Numbered from the stretch's first letter, positions 24,315 through 32,537 are shown. The stretch: 43,785 nucleotides of DNA from Candidatus Poribacteria bacterium (GCA_022823085.1 JAJDXV010000020.1:1-43785); one strand, 5' to 3'. The notes: generated by a model not told the origin, from the letters alone. Program-made: numbers and translations.

Positions 24315-25504
24315 GGTCTATCCGCTGTGATAAAGACGGCGTTTAGAACATCTCGCTCTTGTTGTCCGGAGGGTTTGTTGACGACGGTATCGTTGACGAC
24401 GAAGGTGCTGGAGGAGCCACCATCGAGATTAATTGCTTCTGTTGCGCCGAGGTCTATGAGGATGCTGGCGAGTTCGTAGAGCGTTAGACCGGTACTATAT
24501 TTTCGTTGCCGTCCGTCTGCGACGACGAGAAAGAGTTTATCTGCGTTGTAACCGAGTGCTGTTCGGGGTTCATGGCTCAGATTTAGCACGGGTGCGCGCT
24601 TGCCTGGGGTATGCCGTTTTTCGGCGTTGTGCATGTCCGCGATTGTCTGATTAATCTCTCCATTTTTGAGGAGTCGGAGTCGTCCACCGATGGCGTGTTG
24701 AACCGTGTTCCATTCGGGTGGTGAGAGGGAGAGTGTGATCGTGCCGCTCGCGCCAGTGCTGAACTCAGAAACCGCTGGATTTCTCAGCCGTGCGTTGAAC
24801 CAGAGGATCGCGCCGTCTCTCGGAATTAGGCTGTTTCCATCGCTCAGTACCTCTTCGACGCGGTAGGCGTGCTCGTAGTTAGGTGTCAACGGGAGTGGAA
24901 GTCCACTGATGATGACCTCTTTGCCTCGACGACGGTTGGTGCGTGTCGATTCACCGAGTCGCGGTGTATAGAGCGTTATTTGGCATCCGTCAAGCCGCCG
25001 CTGATTAACGCATCCGAGTGACAGTGTCTGCTCGCCGATTTGGATGTTGGCTTCCATCTGTACAGGGGAGCTCAAAAACTCACCGGTCTCGGTTACGCCG
25101 AAGCATGCCTCGGTATCGGTCGGTTGCGTGATGAGTTCGCCGTCTTGGATATGTAAGTTTTCTAACACGCCGCCGTAGCCTCGCATATCCCCGAGTACAC
25201 CGAACCCGCCGTTGACAGCGACAATGACGCGTCGGTCACGGCGTTGGTTACGACGGTTTGCCATAGAACGGACGGTCTCTTTTCCTAAGACTTGTGCGTT
25301 TGCAAGCGCGACCTCAAAGTGGAGTGTCGGTTCACTGCGGGACATCTCGGCGACGTAAAGGACGCATGTTTCGACGTCCCAGTTGTAACGGTAGATATGG
25401 ATGCCGGGTGTCAGGTCAGGAAACAGGACCACTTTTTCGCCACCGGCTTGTGCGATGACGGTTGTCGTTAAAAGGAGGTAGATGATGGTGCAGAATCTAT
25501 GCAT
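24311..25504 (-). CDS. Secreted phosphodiester glycosidase (NAGPA/DUF2233) family protein
   Basis: A 397-residue protein with a signal peptide (about 1-20, ending IAQAG). The C-terminal half is a NAGPA domain: PRTALGYNADKLFLVVADGRQ, GLTLYELASILIDLGATEAINLDGGSSSTFVVND and the ERDVLNAVFI tail. The N-terminal half has the earlier part of the fold (VIVAVNGGFG). Homologues cleave N-acetylglucosamine-1-phosphodiesters or related exopolysaccharide and peptidoglycan links. The start is ATG 25504, overlapping the folB stop by 8 nt; a longer frame to 25534 lies inside folB. The stop codon is part of a REP-like repeat. Confidence 0.85.
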   Translation of the reverse strand: MHRFCTIIYLLLTTTVIAQAGGEKVVLFPDLTPGIHIYRYNWDVETCVLYVAEMSRSEPTLHFEVALANAQVLGKETVRSMANRRNQRRDRRVIVAVNGGFGVLGDMRGYGGVLENLHIQDGELITQPTDTEACFGVTETGEFLSSPVQMEANIQIGEQTLSLGCVNQRRLDGCQITLYTPRLGESTRTNRRRGKEVIISGLPLPLTPNYEHAYRVEEVLSDGNSLIPRDGAILWFNARLRNPAVSEFSTGASGTITLSLSPPEWNTVQHAIGGRLRLLKNGEINQTIADMHNAEKRHTPGKRAPVLNLSHEPRTALGYNADKLFLVVADGRQRKYSTGLTLYELASILIDLGATEAINLDGGSSSTFVVNDTVVNKPSGQQERDVLNAVFITADRP

Positions 25505-25853
25505 TACGGAAAATTTCAACGGCGAAATAGTCAATTGGTTGTTCTATGGGTGGTCTCAGTTTCTTGACGATGAGATGCACCGCATCGACTGCGAATTGTT
25601 CTAAAATTGTCGAAGCCATTTTTTCAGCGAGTGCTTCAATGAGTTGGAACGACTGTTGTGTGCCGATCTCTATGATGCGTGAAACGACTTTGGCATAATC
25701 AACTGTGTCTGTGAGTGCATCGGTATTACCCGGGTTGATAAGTTGACAGTGTAAAGTTGCATCAACTTCATAATGACCACCGACCTGTCGTTCTTCTTCT
25801 GGGACACCGTGGTGGCCATGGAATCGGATGCCTTTGAGAATGAGTTTGTCCAT
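25497..25853 (-). CDS. folB: Dihydroneopterin aldolase
   Basis: A 118-residue FolB: DKLILKGIRFHGHHGVPEEERQVGG at the N-terminus (with the conserved pterin-contacting HGHHGV), TVDYAKV, and LIEALAEKMASTIL, whose Glu anchors the pterin. It converts 7,8-dihydroneopterin to 6-hydroxymethyl-dihydropterin plus glycolaldehyde in folate synthesis. The family length is about 120. ATG 25853 matches the family start; the frame upstream runs into a tandem repeat. No clear ribosome site is seen. It overlaps the following NAGPA gene by 8 nt, so they are coupled although functionally unrelated. Confidence 0.9.
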   Translation of the reverse strand: MDKLILKGIRFHGHHGVPEEERQVGGHYEVDATLHCQLINPGNTDALTDTVDYAKVVSRIIEIGTQQSFQLIEALAEKMASTILEQFAVDAVHLIVKKLRPPIEQPIDYFAVEIFRNA

Positions 25854-25858
25854 TTTTC

Positions 25859-25923
25859 GCGAAGTTTGCAAGCGAAAGCTTGCTGTTAATTGTGCGAAGT
25901 TTGCAAGCGAAAGCTTGCTGTTA
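25859..25923. repeat. Two direct copies of a 30-bp palindrome-containing repeat
   Basis: Copies at 25859-25888 and 25894-25923 (GCGAAGTTTGCAAGCGAAAG then CTTGCTGTTA), identical, with a 5-bp spacer. Each contains the hairpin GCAAGC...GCTTGC. They lie between the lipoprotein gene and folB, exactly where the folB ribosome site should be. Confidence 0.9.
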
Positions 25924-25926
25924 GCA

Positions 25927-26538
25927 CTATTCTTGTGGGATTTCTCCGAAGGTATGGGCGGGTTCTATGAGGTCTTTAACCTGTTTTCCGTTGTTTCCGC
26001 CGGTGTAATCAATCGCCCGGATTTTCCAGTCGCTCCCATCCTTTTCGAGTGCAGAGATCAGATTTCCTTGCAAGCCGCCCCATCTATACGCGCCTCTTAA
26101 GACGGCTTCTTTTCCTCTGCTGTCAATAGCGATATAGGTGATGTCAACTGTGACAGCGCCTTGACGGAGTCGGAAGATGCCTTCCCATGCCGATGTTACT
26201 GCCTTCCACCCGTTGTTCCTTTCAAAAGTGCCAGCCCAGAAGGTCCATGCGGTAAAAACGTCGTCTGATTCGCTTTTGAACCAAACGTCGGCAAGTATAT
26301 CAACATCTTGATCGCCGTGTGCGGCTGTGTACCTGTCGTAGAGTTCGCGTATGGCATCTTCTTCAACGGGGAAGTCGATATTCCTTTCAAGCGTTGCTGT
26401 CGGTTCCGTGGGTTGCGAGGGTGTAGTGGTTGAGGTTTCTGGCTCGGTCGGTTCGGAGTCGTCATCGTCTGCACCACAGGCGAGCATGCCGGTGATGAGT
26501 AGCATGATGATTAGATAACAGATCGCTTTCGGTCTCAT
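25927..26538 (-). CDS. Putative lipoprotein with an NTF2/SnoaL-like domain
   Basis: A 203-residue protein with a lipoprotein signal (IIMLLITGMLAC, lipobox Cys at 21) followed by an Asp/Pro/Thr linker (22-50). Residues about 58-185 (AIRELYDRYTAAHGDQDVDIL to WKIRAIDYTGG) have the layout of NTF2-like/DUF4440 cone-shaped domains: an opening helix with Tyr, then curved beta strands ending DWKI. AGGAGG precedes the ATG. Such domains bind small ligands or act as enzymes; no assignment is possible. Predicted to be membrane-anchored. Confidence 0.75.
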   Translation of the reverse strand: MRPKAICYLIIMLLITGMLACGADDDDSEPTEPETSTTTPSQPTEPTATLERNIDFPVEEDAIRELYDRYTAAHGDQDVDILADVWFKSESDDVFTAWTFWAGTFERNNGWKAVTSAWEGIFRLRQGAVTVDITYIAIDSRGKEAVLRGAYRWGGLQGNLISALEKDGSDWKIRAIDYTGGNNGKQVKDLIEPAHTFGEIPQE

Positions 26539-26636
26539 AATTTGCCTCCTGCGTTATCTCCAAAATAGATGACTCACATTGACACAATTTTTTTAATTTT
26601 ATCAGAAGCGTTAATAATAAGCAACTTAATTTTCGG

Positions 26637-26666
26637 TTTTCAGAATAACGGTTTTTGTGTTATACT
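26637..26666 (+). promoter_or_regulatory. Possible promoter for moaD-moaE
   Basis: TTTTCA (26637-26642, 4 of 6), an 18-nt spacer, TATACT (26661-26666, 5 of 6), about 50 nt ahead of the moaD ATG. The -10 box is good, the -35 weak. No Moco riboswitch-like structure was recognised in the 184-bp spacer. Confidence 0.4.
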
Positions 26667-26722
26667 TTTTATGGAGTTTAGATACTGTTAACCGCTAAAA
26701 ATTTTGTTGAAAGGGAACCCTT

Positions 26723-26977
26723 ATGAATGTCACAGTTAAATATTTTGCCGTATGCCACGAGATGTTAGATAGGTCGGAAGAAGAGATGGAGCTCCCCGAA
26801 GGTGCCACCGTGCAAACGATCTTAAAGCGGCTTGAAGAAGAGTGGCCCGAGATTGCTGAGTTTTATGAAGTGATGCAGATGTCTGTCAATTGGGAATACG
26901 CCACGGAGAACACTGAACTCGTAGAGGGGGACGAGGTGGCACTGATTCCGCCGGTAACAGGGGGTTGCGATGTTTAA
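26723..26977 (+). CDS. moaD: Molybdopterin synthase sulfur-carrier subunit
   Basis: An 84-residue ubiquitin-like protein: VTVKYFAVCHEMLDRSEEEMELPEGATVQTIL and a C-terminal PPVTGG. The terminal Gly-Gly of MoaD is adenylated and converted to a thiocarboxylate that supplies sulfur to precursor Z. Here three more residues (C-D-V) follow the Gly-Gly, so the protein would need trimming or would function unusually. It overlaps moaE by 8 nt, which forces those extra codons. AAAGGGAA precedes ATG. It serves the molybdenum hydroxylase in this window and any other molybdoenzymes. Confidence 0.88.
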   Translation: MNVTVKYFAVCHEMLDRSEEEMELPEGATVQTILKRLEEEWPEIAEFYEVMQMSVNWEYATENTELVEGDEVALIPPVTGGCDV

Positions 26978-27431
26978 AATCACGCCCGAGGTTATTACAG
27001 GCGAGGCGGTGCGCGAAGCCGTGGAGGGTCCGGACGCTGGTGCGGTGGTGCTGTTCTTCGGTACTGTCCGTAATAATACCGGTGGCAGACCTGTCAAATG
27101 TCTCGAATATGAGGCGTACCCGCCGATGGCGGAAAAGAAGATGGCAGAAATTGCGCAGGAAATTGCGGATAAATGGGGGATTCATCGCGTTGCTATGGTT
27201 CACCGGGTTGGGAGATTAGAGATCGGTGAGGTAAGCGTCGCGGTTGCAGTCGCATCCCCGCATCGCAAAGACGGTTTTGAAGCGTGTAAATATGCGATGG
27301 ATCGTCTTAAGCAGATTGTCCCGATCTGGAAGCGCGAAGTGTGGGCAGACGGCGAAACGGAGTGGGTGAAACCGGATGCCGTCTACTTCGATGCACTTAA
27401 GCCACACAAAACCGATCCACAAACTGACTAA
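26970..27431 (+). CDS. moaE: Molybdopterin synthase catalytic subunit
   Basis: A 153-residue MoaE: FFGTVRNNTGGRPVKCLEYEAYPPMAEKKM, HRVGRLEIGEVSVAVAVASPHRKDGFEACKYAMDRLK and PIWKREVWADGETEWV, the conserved blocks that bind precursor Z and the MoaD tail, including the catalytic Lys residues in the PIWKRE region. It converts precursor Z to molybdopterin. Its 3' end overlaps the 3' end of the convergent peptidase gene by 35 nt. Confidence 0.93.
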   Translation: MFKITPEVITGEAVREAVEGPDAGAVVLFFGTVRNNTGGRPVKCLEYEAYPPMAEKKMAEIAQEIADKWGIHRVAMVHRVGRLEIGEVSVAVAVASPHRKDGFEACKYAMDRLKQIVPIWKREVWADGETEWVKPDAVYFDALKPHKTDPQTD

Positions 27432-28521
27432 AGATTGAGACGGCTTGTGGGAACTGATCCAATGCCATCCACTCATCGACGGTGTGTGCCTGCAGAATGC
27501 TTCCCGGTCCGATGATGACGGTCTCCATGTGTTGTGCGAAGATGGCAGCATCGGTGCCATAGGCGACGGTTTTGGGTTCAGTTTCGCCTGTTATTTCGAG
27601 TGCTGCTTGGATAATTTCTGCCTCGGGTGGCGTGCGTACCGGGGGTGCGTCGATATACAAATCGAATATTAGCCCATGTTTTTCAGCCGAGTCCCGGGCG
27701 CGGTCTATCCATTCTCGTGAATTGTCTCCTGGCATTGGACGGTAATTGATACAACACACGCTTAACGGCGAGGTAATATTCCCTGGACACTCGCCATCAC
27801 TGATCGTGATATTCCAATCCGTAAAAGCTGGCGTGAATTCGTCGTTGAAATATTGGGTGTCGCTTGTCAATTCGTGATATATGTCGCGCATCTCTGCGAG
27901 GAACGGAATCAGCTTGAGATTCGCGTTATCGCCTTCACCCGTACTGCTGTGCGCTGCGCGCCCGTGGGCTGTGGCGGTAAAGCGGACAGTTCCTTTGTGG
28001 GCATATACGGCGTGGAGTTCTGTCGGTTCACCGACGACCCCGTATTGTGGGAACCCGTGTTTTTTGAACATCTGCGACTTTTCAGCGACTGCAATTGCCC
28101 CGAGGTATCCCACTTCTTCATCAGCCGTAATTACGACGTAGAGTGGTGCGTCGAGTTTTGATGGCGCGTAGTGCGAAGCCACCTCAATCATACAAGCGAC
28201 GCTGCCTTTCATATCGCAACTGCCCCTACCGTACATCTTTCCATCAGCGATCCGTGCCTCAAACGGATCCATTGACCAGCCGATAGCCGGGACCGTATCT
28301 ATGTGTCCGAGGAGTGCCAACCCACGTTCGCCGTTCACCGGTCCTTTACGTCCGATGAGGTTTACCTTTAGCACACCTGCGGGGTCTCTGTATTCAACGC
28401 GTTCGACTTCACAATCGACAGTTTCCAGTGTTTCGGTCAGAAAGTCCATGACCTCAACGTTGCTGAGTGGACTGACAGTATTATATCCAATGAGTGTTTT
28501 GGTGAGTTCTTTTGCATCCAT
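27397..28521 (-). CDS. M20 family metallopeptidase, ArgE/DapE-like
   Basis: A 374-residue zinc hydrolase with the M20 order: LLGHIDTVP (first His and Asp), YGRGSCDMKGSV (bridging Asp), TADEEVGYLGA (catalytic Glu and metal Glu), VVGEPTEL, the dimerisation domain (about 180-290) with HGRAAHSS, and a C-terminal His in AHTVDEW. Acetylornithine deacetylase or succinyl-diaminopimelate desuccinylase are the closest enzyme types; the sequence alone does not separate them from dipeptidases. Cytoplasmic. It converges on moaE with a 35-nt overlap. Confidence 0.88.
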   Translation of the reverse strand: MDAKELTKTLIGYNTVSPLSNVEVMDFLTETLETVDCEVERVEYRDPAGVLKVNLIGRKGPVNGERGLALLGHIDTVPAIGWSMDPFEARIADGKMYGRGSCDMKGSVACMIEVASHYAPSKLDAPLYVVITADEEVGYLGAIAVAEKSQMFKKHGFPQYGVVGEPTELHAVYAHKGTVRFTATAHGRAAHSSTGEGDNANLKLIPFLAEMRDIYHELTSDTQYFNDEFTPAFTDWNITISDGECPGNITSPLSVCCINYRPMPGDNSREWIDRARDSAEKHGLIFDLYIDAPPVRTPPEAEIIQAALEITGETEPKTVAYGTDAAIFAQHMETVIIGPGSILQAHTVDEWMALDQFPQAVSIFSQFVDRFCVA

Positions 28522-28554
28522 AGTTCGGAATTTTACAAAAAGCGTGGAAGTTTG

Positions 28555-29301
28555 TCAACAAGTTTTTTGCTGGTATTCGTAGGCGATGGCGGCGACTGCG
28601 ACGATGGCGGCGGTTTCTGTGCGTAAAATGTTTGTGCCGAGTGTTACGGGGATGCATCCTTTTTCAATTGCGAGGGTGGCTTCTGTACCAGAAAAACCGC
28701 CTTCTGGACCGACAAAGAGTGCGATGGTGGTTGCTTGTGGTGTGTTTCGTAAGACCTCTCTGATGTGTTGCGTATGCGATGCCGGATTGGAATCCGGGTT
28801 CAGGAGTAGTCGGAGTGAAAAATGATCAAGTTGTGAAAGGGCTGCTTGAAAGGTCTGCGGATTGCCTAACTCCGGTAGCCACGCGCGTTTAGATTGCTTT
28901 GTCGCAGCAATGACAACACGGTGCCAACGTTCATACCGGTTTTGGCTCGGTTTTTGTAAGGTGTGTTCCGTATGTAATGGCACGATCTGTGTGACACCGA
29001 TTTCGGTTGTCTTTTGAAGGATTAACGCCATCTTATCGTTTTTCGGGAGTCCTTGGAAGAGCGTCATTGAAGGGGGGACGCTTCGGTAAAATTCATGGCT
29101 GAGGATCCGGACTTCACTTGAAGCGTTTTTTGTGCCTGTATCGCACACTTCTGCGATATAAACAGTGCCTTGTCCATCAATAATTCGGACAGTCACACCG
29201 GGTGTTATACGGAGGACATTGCGGAGATGGTGGTGTTCTGCGTCCGTGATGATGGCGGTATCAGTTCGGATCTGAGGCGGTGGAACGTAAAAGGTGTGCA
29301 T
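28555..29301 (-). CDS. rsmE: 16S rRNA (uracil-1498-N3)-methyltransferase
   Basis: A 248-residue SPOUT methyltransferase: N-terminal PUA-like part (HHLRNVLRITPGVTVRIIDG), GLPKNDKMALILQKTTEIGV, ATKQSKR, and the knotted SAM site LFVGPEGGFSGTEATLA with LGTNILRTETAA. It methylates U1498 of 16S rRNA. Length and motifs are standard. It overlaps rpe by one base (TGATG), implying coupled translation. Confidence 0.93.
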   Translation of the reverse strand: MHTFYVPPPQIRTDTAIITDAEHHHLRNVLRITPGVTVRIIDGQGTVYIAEVCDTGTKNASSEVRILSHEFYRSVPPSMTLFQGLPKNDKMALILQKTTEIGVTQIVPLHTEHTLQKPSQNRYERWHRVVIAATKQSKRAWLPELGNPQTFQAALSQLDHFSLRLLLNPDSNPASHTQHIREVLRNTPQATTIALFVGPEGGFSGTEATLAIEKGCIPVTLGTNILRTETAAIVAVAAIAYEYQQKTC

Positions 29302-29960
29302 CAGGGGGTACCCGTGCGTAGTTTTTCAATGACTGCCTCTGGTTGTTGGCTGCGGAAGATAGCGGTGCCGGCGACGAGAATTGTTACGCCTTCACGGACA
29401 GCACGCGGCGCAATTTCTGTGGTTACACCGCCGTCGATAGAGATTTCGGGCGGTTGCTCCAAGTTTCGGTTGATTTGATGCAACGCTGCTATTTTCTCGA
29501 ATGTGCTCGGTTGAAAGGCTTGTCCGCCGAATCCGGGTTCAACACTCATCGGTAGCACCAAGTCAATGTCTGAGAGGTAGGGAATGACTGCGGTGGTAGG
29601 TGTTTTGGGTGAAAACGCTAAGCCGGGTTTAATATCGTGCGCCTTAATCGCTGAAATGACTTTGTTAGGTTCATCACTGCTTTCGATATGAAACGTAATG
29701 AAATCTGCGCCTGCTTCTGCGAGTGCGTCGATGTAGCGGAGCGGGTGGGTCACCATAATATGGACATCGAATGGGACTTCGGTTATTTGGCGAACGGCAG
29801 CAATGAGTGGAGGACTGATAGCGAAATTCGGCACGAATTCACCGTCCATAATATCAAAGTGAAGCATATCTGCGCCGGCATCAACCATGCGTTTTACTTC
29901 ATCTCCGAAACGGCTGAAGTCTGCGGCGAGGAGTGAGGGTGCGATTTTAGGGTTCGGAAT
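29301..29960 (-). CDS. rpe: Ribulose-phosphate 3-epimerase, apparently starting at ATT
   Basis: A 219-residue TIM barrel of the pentose phosphate pathway interconverting ribulose-5-phosphate and xylulose-5-phosphate. Motifs: KIAPSLLAADFSRFGDEV, LHFDIMDGEFVPN (metal His and Asp), DVHIMV, MSVEPGFGGQAF, EISIDGGV and VAGTAIF. The KIAPSLLAADF block lies upstream of the first ATG in frame (29888), so the gene must start earlier. The only suitable codon is ATT at 29958-29960, which lies exactly 7 nt after AAGGAG (29968-29973) and gives the standard family length. A start at 29888 would delete the first beta strand and its substrate Ser. Confidence 0.9.
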   Translation of the reverse strand: MPNPKIAPSLLAADFSRFGDEVKRMVDAGADMLHFDIMDGEFVPNFAISPPLIAAVRQITEVPFDVHIMVTHPLRYIDALAEAGADFITFHIESSDEPNKVISAIKAHDIKPGLAFSPKTPTTAVIPYLSDIDLVLPMSVEPGFGGQAFQPSTFEKIAALHQINRNLEQPPEISIDGGVTTEIAPRAVREGVTILVAGTAIFRSQQPEAVIEKLRTGTP

Positions 29961-29983
29961 TTGGAGGCTCCTTCGGGGCTGTC

Positions 29984-30964
29984 TTATTTATAGAGTTTTT
30001 CGAGTAATTTTTCGCCATTCTCAAGGACGATGACTTGTGTTTGCCCAAAGACATGTACACCTTTACGTTCAAGGTCAATGACTGCGCCAGGTGCGTACAA
30101 TTGATCAATTACGGTGCGTTCACCGGAATCATCGGTGATAATAATTTTGACGTGGCGTGAGAGATTTCGATTTTCGGCTTCTGTGACGTGGTACTGGAAG
30201 GGGAGCAGTCTACCGACCTTTTCAACGGATTCTTGCCCGCTAATTTCGAGAAGGATGAGGTTTCCTGTTTTTACGAGTACGCCGCCTGCAGGTTTGTGGG
30301 CGATAACGACCCCTTCAGGGATCCTCGGATGTGAACTATATACGGTTTCAACATTGAGTCCGGCTGCTTCTAAGGCGACAAGTACTTCTGTAGCGGGTTG
30401 TTCTTGGAAATTTGGGAGTTGTATAGATTTCGGTATTGGACCTTGACTGACCAAAAGATTGACAGGGGTTCCACGTCGCTGACCGCCCCCTTCTGGTGGG
30501 GTTTGCGCGATGACGGTATCTTGTAGATAGGTTTCGGAATGGACGCGGGCGACCTGATTTGGTTGAAAACCTGCGCTTCTGAGTGTCTCAATAGCGGCAT
30601 CTTGGTATTTTCCAATAACAGAGGGGACCGGTGCCAATTCGACACCTATGCTGACGGTAATGGTAACGGGTTGGTAGTATTTGATTCTAAAGTTCGGCTC
30701 TGGGTCTTGTGCGATGATTTCGCCTTTTGGTGTGTCACTGCTTGCCTCGTGAATCTCTTTTGCGGGTCGAAGTCCGGCTTTATTGAGAATTGGTACAGCT
30801 TCATAGTAGGTTTTACCGATAATGTTGGGTACAAGGACCTCTTCTGTCCGAACCCATCTTGGGACGACCACGAAAATGATTAGCACGCCGACGATACCGG
30901 ACAAAATTAAAAAGTAGAGTAAAACCTTGACGACAGCAAATAGGGTATTATTAATTTGATTCAT
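29984..30964 (-). CDS. PASTA-domain membrane protein without a kinase
   Basis: A 326-residue protein: about 10 cytoplasmic residues, one membrane helix (about 11-35), then three PASTA domains (about 43-106, 108-178 and 180-245; note VPNIIGKTYYEAVPIL, VPSVIGKYQDAAIETL and the SIGV/SQG endings) and a C-terminal domain of about 80 residues of unknown type. PASTA domains bind muropeptides or beta-lactams in PrkC/PknB kinases and PBP2x. The gene overlaps fmt by ATGA and precedes rpe, the place occupied by the PASTA kinase in many Firmicutes. Here the kinase is absent. Confidence 0.88.
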   Translation of the reverse strand: MNQINNTLFAVVKVLLYFLILSGIVGVLIIFVVVPRWVRTEEVLVPNIIGKTYYEAVPILNKAGLRPAKEIHEASSDTPKGEIIAQDPEPNFRIKYYQPVTITVSIGVELAPVPSVIGKYQDAAIETLRSAGFQPNQVARVHSETYLQDTVIAQTPPEGGGQRRGTPVNLLVSQGPIPKSIQLPNFQEQPATEVLVALEAAGLNVETVYSSHPRIPEGVVIAHKPAGGVLVKTGNLILLEISGQESVEKVGRLLPFQYHVTEAENRNLSRHVKIIITDDSGERTVIDQLYAPGAVIDLERKGVHVFGQTQVIVLENGEKLLEKLYK

Positions 30965-31908
30965 AATAATGCCGTTAAAAGTTGTTCACCGGTCTGGACT
31001 TGGTATCCGTTAATAAAGTCGCCTGCTTCCATAACCTTTTTGGTTGCGGGTTGGATTTTCAGGAGTTGGAGTGTACCGTCAGATGTTGCGACGAGTAGTT
31101 TCCGTTTTTCGACGATTTCGAGTGTCCCTGGTGGTGCATCGATCGTCTGTGGAAGCGGTTGACCGTTGATAACCTTGAGTCTTAGATTGTCTCGGAAGAA
31201 GGTATACGCGCCGGGCCAGATTGCGGTGCCTCTGATGAGATTGTAAATTGTTGTTGCGGGTTGATGCCAGTTAATGTCTCCAATTTCTTTTGTTAGGCGT
31301 GGTGCGTGTGTCGCCTCAGCGTTGTTCTGTGGTGTTGATGGCGGTGGTGTGTCTCCGTTTATTTCGGACAGGCATTTGACGAGTTGCTCGGCACCGAGTT
31401 GTGCTAATTGTCCTGTCAATGTGAAGGCGGTATCTTCATTTCGGATCGGGATGCGGACGGCAGAGATAATATCACCTGTATCCTCGCCTGCGTCGAGTAG
31501 CATGAGTGTCACACCTGTTTCGGTTTCACCGTTGATCAATGCCCATTGGATGGGTGCTGCGCCTCTGTATTTCGGTAGCAGAGACGGGTGCAAATTGATG
31601 GTTCCACAGGGCGGGATATCCAAAACGGTTTGTGGTAAAAGTTGACCGAATGCGGCGACGACGGTTACATCGGGTGCGAGATGTTCAAGGGTGCGTACAA
31701 ATTTCGGTTCTCTGACTTTTTCGGGTTGGTAAATCGGCAGTTTATGTTCGGCAGCGATGCCTTTAACAGGCGGTGGCCTCAGCCGTTTTCCGCGTCCACT
31801 TGGCCGGTCGGGTTGTGTGACAACGCTAATGATTTCAAACTTGTGAGTGATCAGTTCCGTGAGTGCCGGAACGGCGAACTCACTGGTTCCCATAAAAAGA
31901 ATACGCAT
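30961..31908 (-). CDS. fmt: Methionyl-tRNA formyltransferase
   Basis: A 315-residue Fmt: RILFMGTSEFAVPAL, the hallmark HPSLLPKYRGAAPIQWA with catalytic His, LLDAGEDTGDI, and the C-terminal OB-like domain (about 205-310). It formylates initiator Met-tRNA with 10-formyl-tetrahydrofolate. Length is standard. It is followed by the PASTA gene with a 4-nt overlap. No def (peptide deformylase) gene is adjacent here. Confidence 0.93.
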   Translation of the reverse strand: MRILFMGTSEFAVPALTELITHKFEIISVVTQPDRPSGRGKRLRPPPVKGIAAEHKLPIYQPEKVREPKFVRTLEHLAPDVTVVAAFGQLLPQTVLDIPPCGTINLHPSLLPKYRGAAPIQWALINGETETGVTLMLLDAGEDTGDIISAVRIPIRNEDTAFTLTGQLAQLGAEQLVKCLSEINGDTPPPSTPQNNAEATHAPRLTKEIGDINWHQPATTIYNLIRGTAIWPGAYTFFRDNLRLKVINGQPLPQTIDAPPGTLEIVEKRKLLVATSDGTLQLLKIQPATKKVMEAGDFINGYQVQTGEQLLTALL

Positions 31909-31923
31909 TTTTGATTATGAAAT

Positions 31924-32472
31924 TCAGAAACGAATCTGAAGGAAGGGTATCGCCAAACCGATGGCAGGATCATTTGCCCATCTATTTAACCTGTTGTTTA
32001 GTGCGTTTTGTCGAGAAATATCTTTATATCTTGCTATATGTGGGTCCATTTTGGACAAGCGAGCAATGGTTCCTTCGGGGTCTTGTTCTTCAGTTGGCGG
32101 TTCTTTGGGTTCCGGTACGCGTGGTGCGGATCGGTCAACATTACGTGTATGTAGCCAATCCCATACGCCGATGAATAGGGACAAGGAGACGGCACCGATT
32201 CCAACGATGCGATAGTCCTGTGGTGTCAATTCGGGTGCGAACAAATTCTCACGATACATCTTTATCCCTCTAACAGCGACGTAACTGTGAATAGCGGTAA
32301 AGGGTAGCGAACTGAGCGTAATAATTTCAAATCGCCGTAACGCGCTTTCGCTGTAGTGGTCATGGTCTTCGTGTTCTGGTGGTTCTGCGTGAAGTTGCGC
32401 TGTCGCTTGGGAGGTTACCCAAAAGAGGGAAACTAAACTCATCAAAAGCAATCGGGTGCTAAATTTATGCAT
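31924..32472 (-). CDS. Unknown exported or membrane protein with a His-rich segment
   Basis: A 182-residue protein with a signal-like helix (about 5-26, ending QATAQ), a His/Glu/Asp-rich stretch right after it (HAEPPEHEDHDHY, 28-40) and two further hydrophobic helices (about 52-68 and 88-106), then a Pro/Glu segment. GGAG lies 7 nt before the ATG. No family is recognised. The acidic-histidine stretch could bind divalent metal. It is embedded between lspA and fmt, on the same strand. Confidence 0.6.
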   Translation of the reverse strand: MHKFSTRLLLMSLVSLFWVTSQATAQLHAEPPEHEDHDHYSESALRRFEIITLSSLPFTAIHSYVAVRGIKMYRENLFAPELTPQDYRIVGIGAVSLSLFIGVWDWLHTRNVDRSAPRVPEPKEPPTEEQDPEGTIARLSKMDPHIARYKDISRQNALNNRLNRWANDPAIGLAIPFLQIRF

Positions 32473-32537
32473 GGATATTCTCCATAGATATAGGATAGTA
32501 TTCGATGTCTACGGTATGTATTGTGGACCTGGATGTG

